NCBI GenBank assembly: GCA_027486345.1
Contig: JAIXPH010000048.1
Span: 209,990-273,989 of the forward strand
DNA: 64,000 nucleotides
Direction: 5' to 3'
DNA from: Paracoccaceae bacterium
Lineage (GTDB): Bacteria; Pseudomonadota; Alphaproteobacteria; Rhodobacterales; Rhodobacteraceae
Shown here: in pieces, positions 62,901 to 64,000 of the stretch
Position numbering within the stretch: position 1 is the first letter of the stretch
Layout: every line of letters starts with the position of its first letter
Notes under the pieces: generated by a model
What the model was told of the DNA's origin: nothing
The model's database searches: none
The model's input: only the letters and a program-made list of their open reading frames with translations
Translations under genes and position numbers: made by a program

Positions 62901-63120
62901 GATCCTCGGCGTAATGCGCGCGGCTTTCCACCACGGCAAGGCCAAGGACCCGCGAGTTGCCCTTGAACGTGTGCACCGCCCGGAAAAAGGCCGCGACATT
63001 GGGATCGGTCGCCGCAGCAGGACCGGCCCCCAACGCATCCAAAGCGATTTCCATCGCATCCAGCGCCTGCGCGCCGTCATCGGCGTAAAGCGCCCAGATT
63101 TCGTCCATTTCGTCAGACAT
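59947..63120 (-). CDS. CheA-like chemotaxis protein: Hpt domain, long linker, degenerate ATPase region, CheW-like end
   Basis: This 1057-residue cytoplasmic protein starts with an Hpt domain (phospho-acceptor His50 in AVHTFKGNSRVLGL), followed by a Pro/Ala-rich linker (about 140-205), a long helical middle with at least one further Hpt-like bundle, a weak ATPase-like stretch (about 800-905, VFEDDGGALESGTGLQDI, PGKGMRFHISIPLAMVV), and a CheW-like P5 domain (about 905-1040). The usual kinase N box (HxxRNAxDHG) cannot be found. Rhodobacter sphaeroides CheA3 is also an Hpt-and-P5 protein with a very long linker, phosphorylated by a partner kinase; this could be its equivalent. Confidence 0.88.
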   Translation of the reverse strand: MSDEMDEIWALYADDGAQALDAMEIALDALGAGPAAATDPNVAAFFRAVHTFKGNSRVLGLAVVESRAHYAEDLIGLVRDQGVPWDAEIRDILLMAADTLRVMLEETAATRADVDPVASEPLMARLKDKIARCTGASGAPASVATPEPATAPDPTPAVTPDPAPPPRKAKARKAAEVAEAPAAAPAPPAPPPPAPEPVAKPAAKKQADAPRLADDPTYRAIFQGMARDCLAKLRQATGSFAADPDAARSLARREADGLSHAARQMGLDDWDAALCAYLADADGGIEAIAQLVLRLEELTEAEAGAARGPVAPGGDGDVSFFDALREPLDRIARYGTDFACGDTPDPDDVAAAVEVVKAVSQPQGFVRVVEAADQLLEADSAISFRNAELHLYEELGAVEAIMPDAARAAGLSPRGLVQVWCAEHVFDTLGALEHNLNRLRDPETEDRDEEFLAFDRLMRLVRHACAHYEIETAGQLALTLVDLFSRTHISGKAPDAILNHIARGFIDTIELVFDALHQGETPDTASLDKLFEEAANVAFVKDGLVTASAIERRLGLPKEFHRVLSPESVRTAGDALDQGMEFYVLRTDINTDEQLAESFIDWLSSGQAKSITNVTVFEGQKTLFDFLIATPLDEPSLSEVLARLDPSHRKLVLLRHLKPAREAGPMADDSLGRDADAAAGLPTQPGVTAEMLETLGEIAASQSMVSHILTELADADLVDSIDSILRTANGDMRRVRTQVRALLGEFTSRLQEVSQLESQLVGQLAQLQEETVEIRSRRIETVLRPLETFVQTYSRRNRREARFSHSGGEISLDITILDNLRKLLRSLVMLRLEQDEAAPSSIHITFQRDEERVLAVFEDDGGALESGTGLQDIQTGLQKMGGDIRRVALPGKGMRFHISIPLAMVVLEGMVVGVEGVRYVMPVDAIRMILQPENDVRIRISAAEGREMLRIAENELVTVTSLGGAPQGAPRAEGRRRGVYVVLGTQGRSVAVPVDELIGQQLVLLRPLRGVLSRIENMTGIALLAGGDVGMVVSANMLCAANGFGAGAGSGMPSLRM

Positions 63121-63198
63121 CGCGACCTCGAACCTTGCCGAGTGGAGGGACGGTGCGGGCCGGAACCGGCCAGCGCCAAGGGATGTGGCGACCGGGGA

Positions 63199-63603
63199 TC
63201 AGGCCGCGACGAGCGTGCGCATCGTCCGGGCCAATTCGTCGCCGGTCTTTTCCTCAAGGTCATGCGACACGGTGCCTGACGGCTTGGCCACGACCCCATC
63301 CGCGCCCAACTCCCGGGCCTTGGCGGCATGGGGCGATCCCGACACCGCGACCGAGGACAGCATGCAGATCTTCGCACGCGTCTTCAGCTTGGCGTGGCGC
63401 AGGAATTCCAGCCCGTCCATCACCGGCATTTCGATGTCCAGCAGGATCAGGTCCACGTTGGGTGTCGCCGACAGCTTGTCCAGCGCCTCTTGCCCGTTGG
63501 CGGCCTGCGCCACCACCTTGAAGTCGGGCAAGGTCTTGATGAAGCTGGCGATGTACAGCCGCATCATCGCCGCGTCGTCCACAATCATCACGTTGTAAGG
63601 CAT
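63199..63603 (-). CDS. Single-domain response regulator (CheY-like, close to CheB receiver)
   Basis: This 134-residue receiver protein has acidic pair Asp9/Asp10 (MIVDDAAMMRLYI), phospho-acceptor Asp56 in LILLDIEMPVMDGLEF, Ser in MLSSV and Lys108 in VVAKPSG. The GSPHAAKARELGADGVVAKPSG stretch resembles CheB receiver domains, but no methylesterase domain follows. It probably takes phosphate from the downstream CheA-like protein and acts on the flagellar motor or on CheA. AGGAG lies before the ATG at 63603. It stands between the MCP and cheA genes. Confidence 0.9.
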   Translation of the reverse strand: MPYNVMIVDDAAMMRLYIASFIKTLPDFKVVAQAANGQEALDKLSATPNVDLILLDIEMPVMDGLEFLRHAKLKTRAKICMLSSVAVSGSPHAAKARELGADGVVAKPSGTVSHDLEEKTGDELARTMRTLVAA

Positions 63604-63652
63604 CGTCACTCTCCTATGATCGGTGCGGGGTGCTGCGTTCCCGCCCGTTTGT

Positions 63653-64000
63653 TCAGAAATTCGCGTAACCGCGCGAGTCGCGGTCGGTCCGGTTGACCGC
63701 AGTGCCGGCCGGTGTGGCCATCTGGCGCGCGATCATGGTCTGGATCTGGGCCATCAGGTCGGCGGGCAGCCCGTCAAGGTTCAGCCCCGGCACCGAAACG
63801 GCAGCAGGCGGCGTGCGCCGACGCAGGCGATAGCGGCCCACTTCGGTCAACATGCTTTCGGTGGTGGCCTGCATTTCCGCTGCCGAGGCGGCCAGTTCTT
63901 CGGCCTGCTGGCTGGTGGAGAGGGCGGATTTCGCCACCTCGCCGATCGCCACGTTGATCTGCGCCACGCCGCGCGACTGTTCGCCCGAGGCGGTGGCGAT
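63653..64000 (-). CDS. Methyl-accepting chemotaxis protein, C-terminal fragment (5' end outside window)
   Basis: The frame is open to the window's last base. The residues match the end of an MCP signalling domain (ATASGEQSRGVAQINVAIGEVA, then STSQQAEELAASAAEMQATTESMLTEV), followed by a basic linker and a tail ending GYANF. The tail is not a clear CheR/CheB-docking pentapeptide. It is the first visible gene of a minus-strand chemotaxis unit MCP - receiver - CheA-like. Confidence 0.92.
   Translation of the reverse strand: MATASGEQSRGVAQINVAIGEVAKSALSTSQQAEELAASAAEMQATTESMLTEVGRYRLRRRTPPAAVSVPGLNLDGLPADLMAQIQTMIARQMATPAGTAVNRTDRDSRGYANF

Overview
The window is a high-GC stretch of chromosome from an alphaproteobacterium, most probably Rhodobacterales (Rhodobacteraceae/Paracoccaceae). 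The evidence is the opgG-opgI-opgH-opgC order known from Rhodobacter sphaeroides, a Rhodobacter-type XdhA/XdhB/XdhC set, a short HisG paired with HisZ, an unusual chemotaxis CheA made mainly of Hpt and CheW-like ends, and many dimethylglycine/sarcosine-type, ABC and LysR genes. I see no tRNA, rRNA, insertion sequence, phage or CRISPR array. Both window edges cut through methyl-accepting chemotaxis protein (MCP) genes.

Layout. 0-2.4 kb: MCP 3' end, a glyceraldehyde-3-phosphate dehydrogenase and an aldose 1-epimerase. 2.5-5.6 kb: a complete zinc-uptake locus, znuA divergent from zur-znuC-znuB, with a palindromic operator between them. 5.7-12 kb: an orphan small protein, a large FAD/GcvT-type methylamine dehydrogenase, a GH25 lipoprotein, and an overlapping oxidoreductase pair. 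12.1-21.8 kb: a long minus-strand purine operon, xdhA-xdhB-xdhC followed by a BMP-type nucleobase/nucleoside ABC transporter (ATPase, two permeases, binding protein). 22-33 kb: housekeeping genes dnaE, slyX, hisS-hisZ-hisG and kup, plus two membrane transporters. 34-43.2 kb: urate-to-ureidoglycolate catabolism (allA, allE, a fused allantoinase/OHCU decarboxylase, uraH, and the membrane urate hydroxylase puuD) with WYL and LysR regulators, interrupted by a hydrolase/phosphoesterase/lipid-kinase trio. 43.3-51 kb: a Tyr/Glu-repeat secreted protein, a 5-oxoprolinase and a hybrid histidine kinase. 51.3-56.1 kb: osmoregulated periplasmic glucan synthesis. 56.1-64 kb: small orphan genes, fliS and a flagellar/chemotaxis block (CheA-like protein, single receiver protein, MCP).

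How it fits together. The two purine regions make an almost complete route: import of purines, hypoxanthine/xanthine to urate (XdhABC), urate to 5-hydroxyisourate (PuuD), then UraH, UraD and PuuE to allantoate, and AllE/AllA at the ureidoglycine/ureidoglycolate end. The allantoate-hydrolysing step is not present in the window.

The most unusual sequence-level signals are GC-rich hairpin elements with a shared AAATATCC(T/C)C-like core. Two copies lie between genes and two lie, without breaking the frame, inside xdhA and xdhB, where they encode extra peptide. Paired perfect palindromes also sit immediately behind stop codons inside the same purine operon. Other points worth a second look are the Tyr/Glu 15-bp repeat protein, a CheA whose ATPase domain has lost its usual motifs, and a small protein with a nitrile-hydratase-leader-like domain. 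All identifications rest on reading translated sequence and motifs from memory; no database search was possible.
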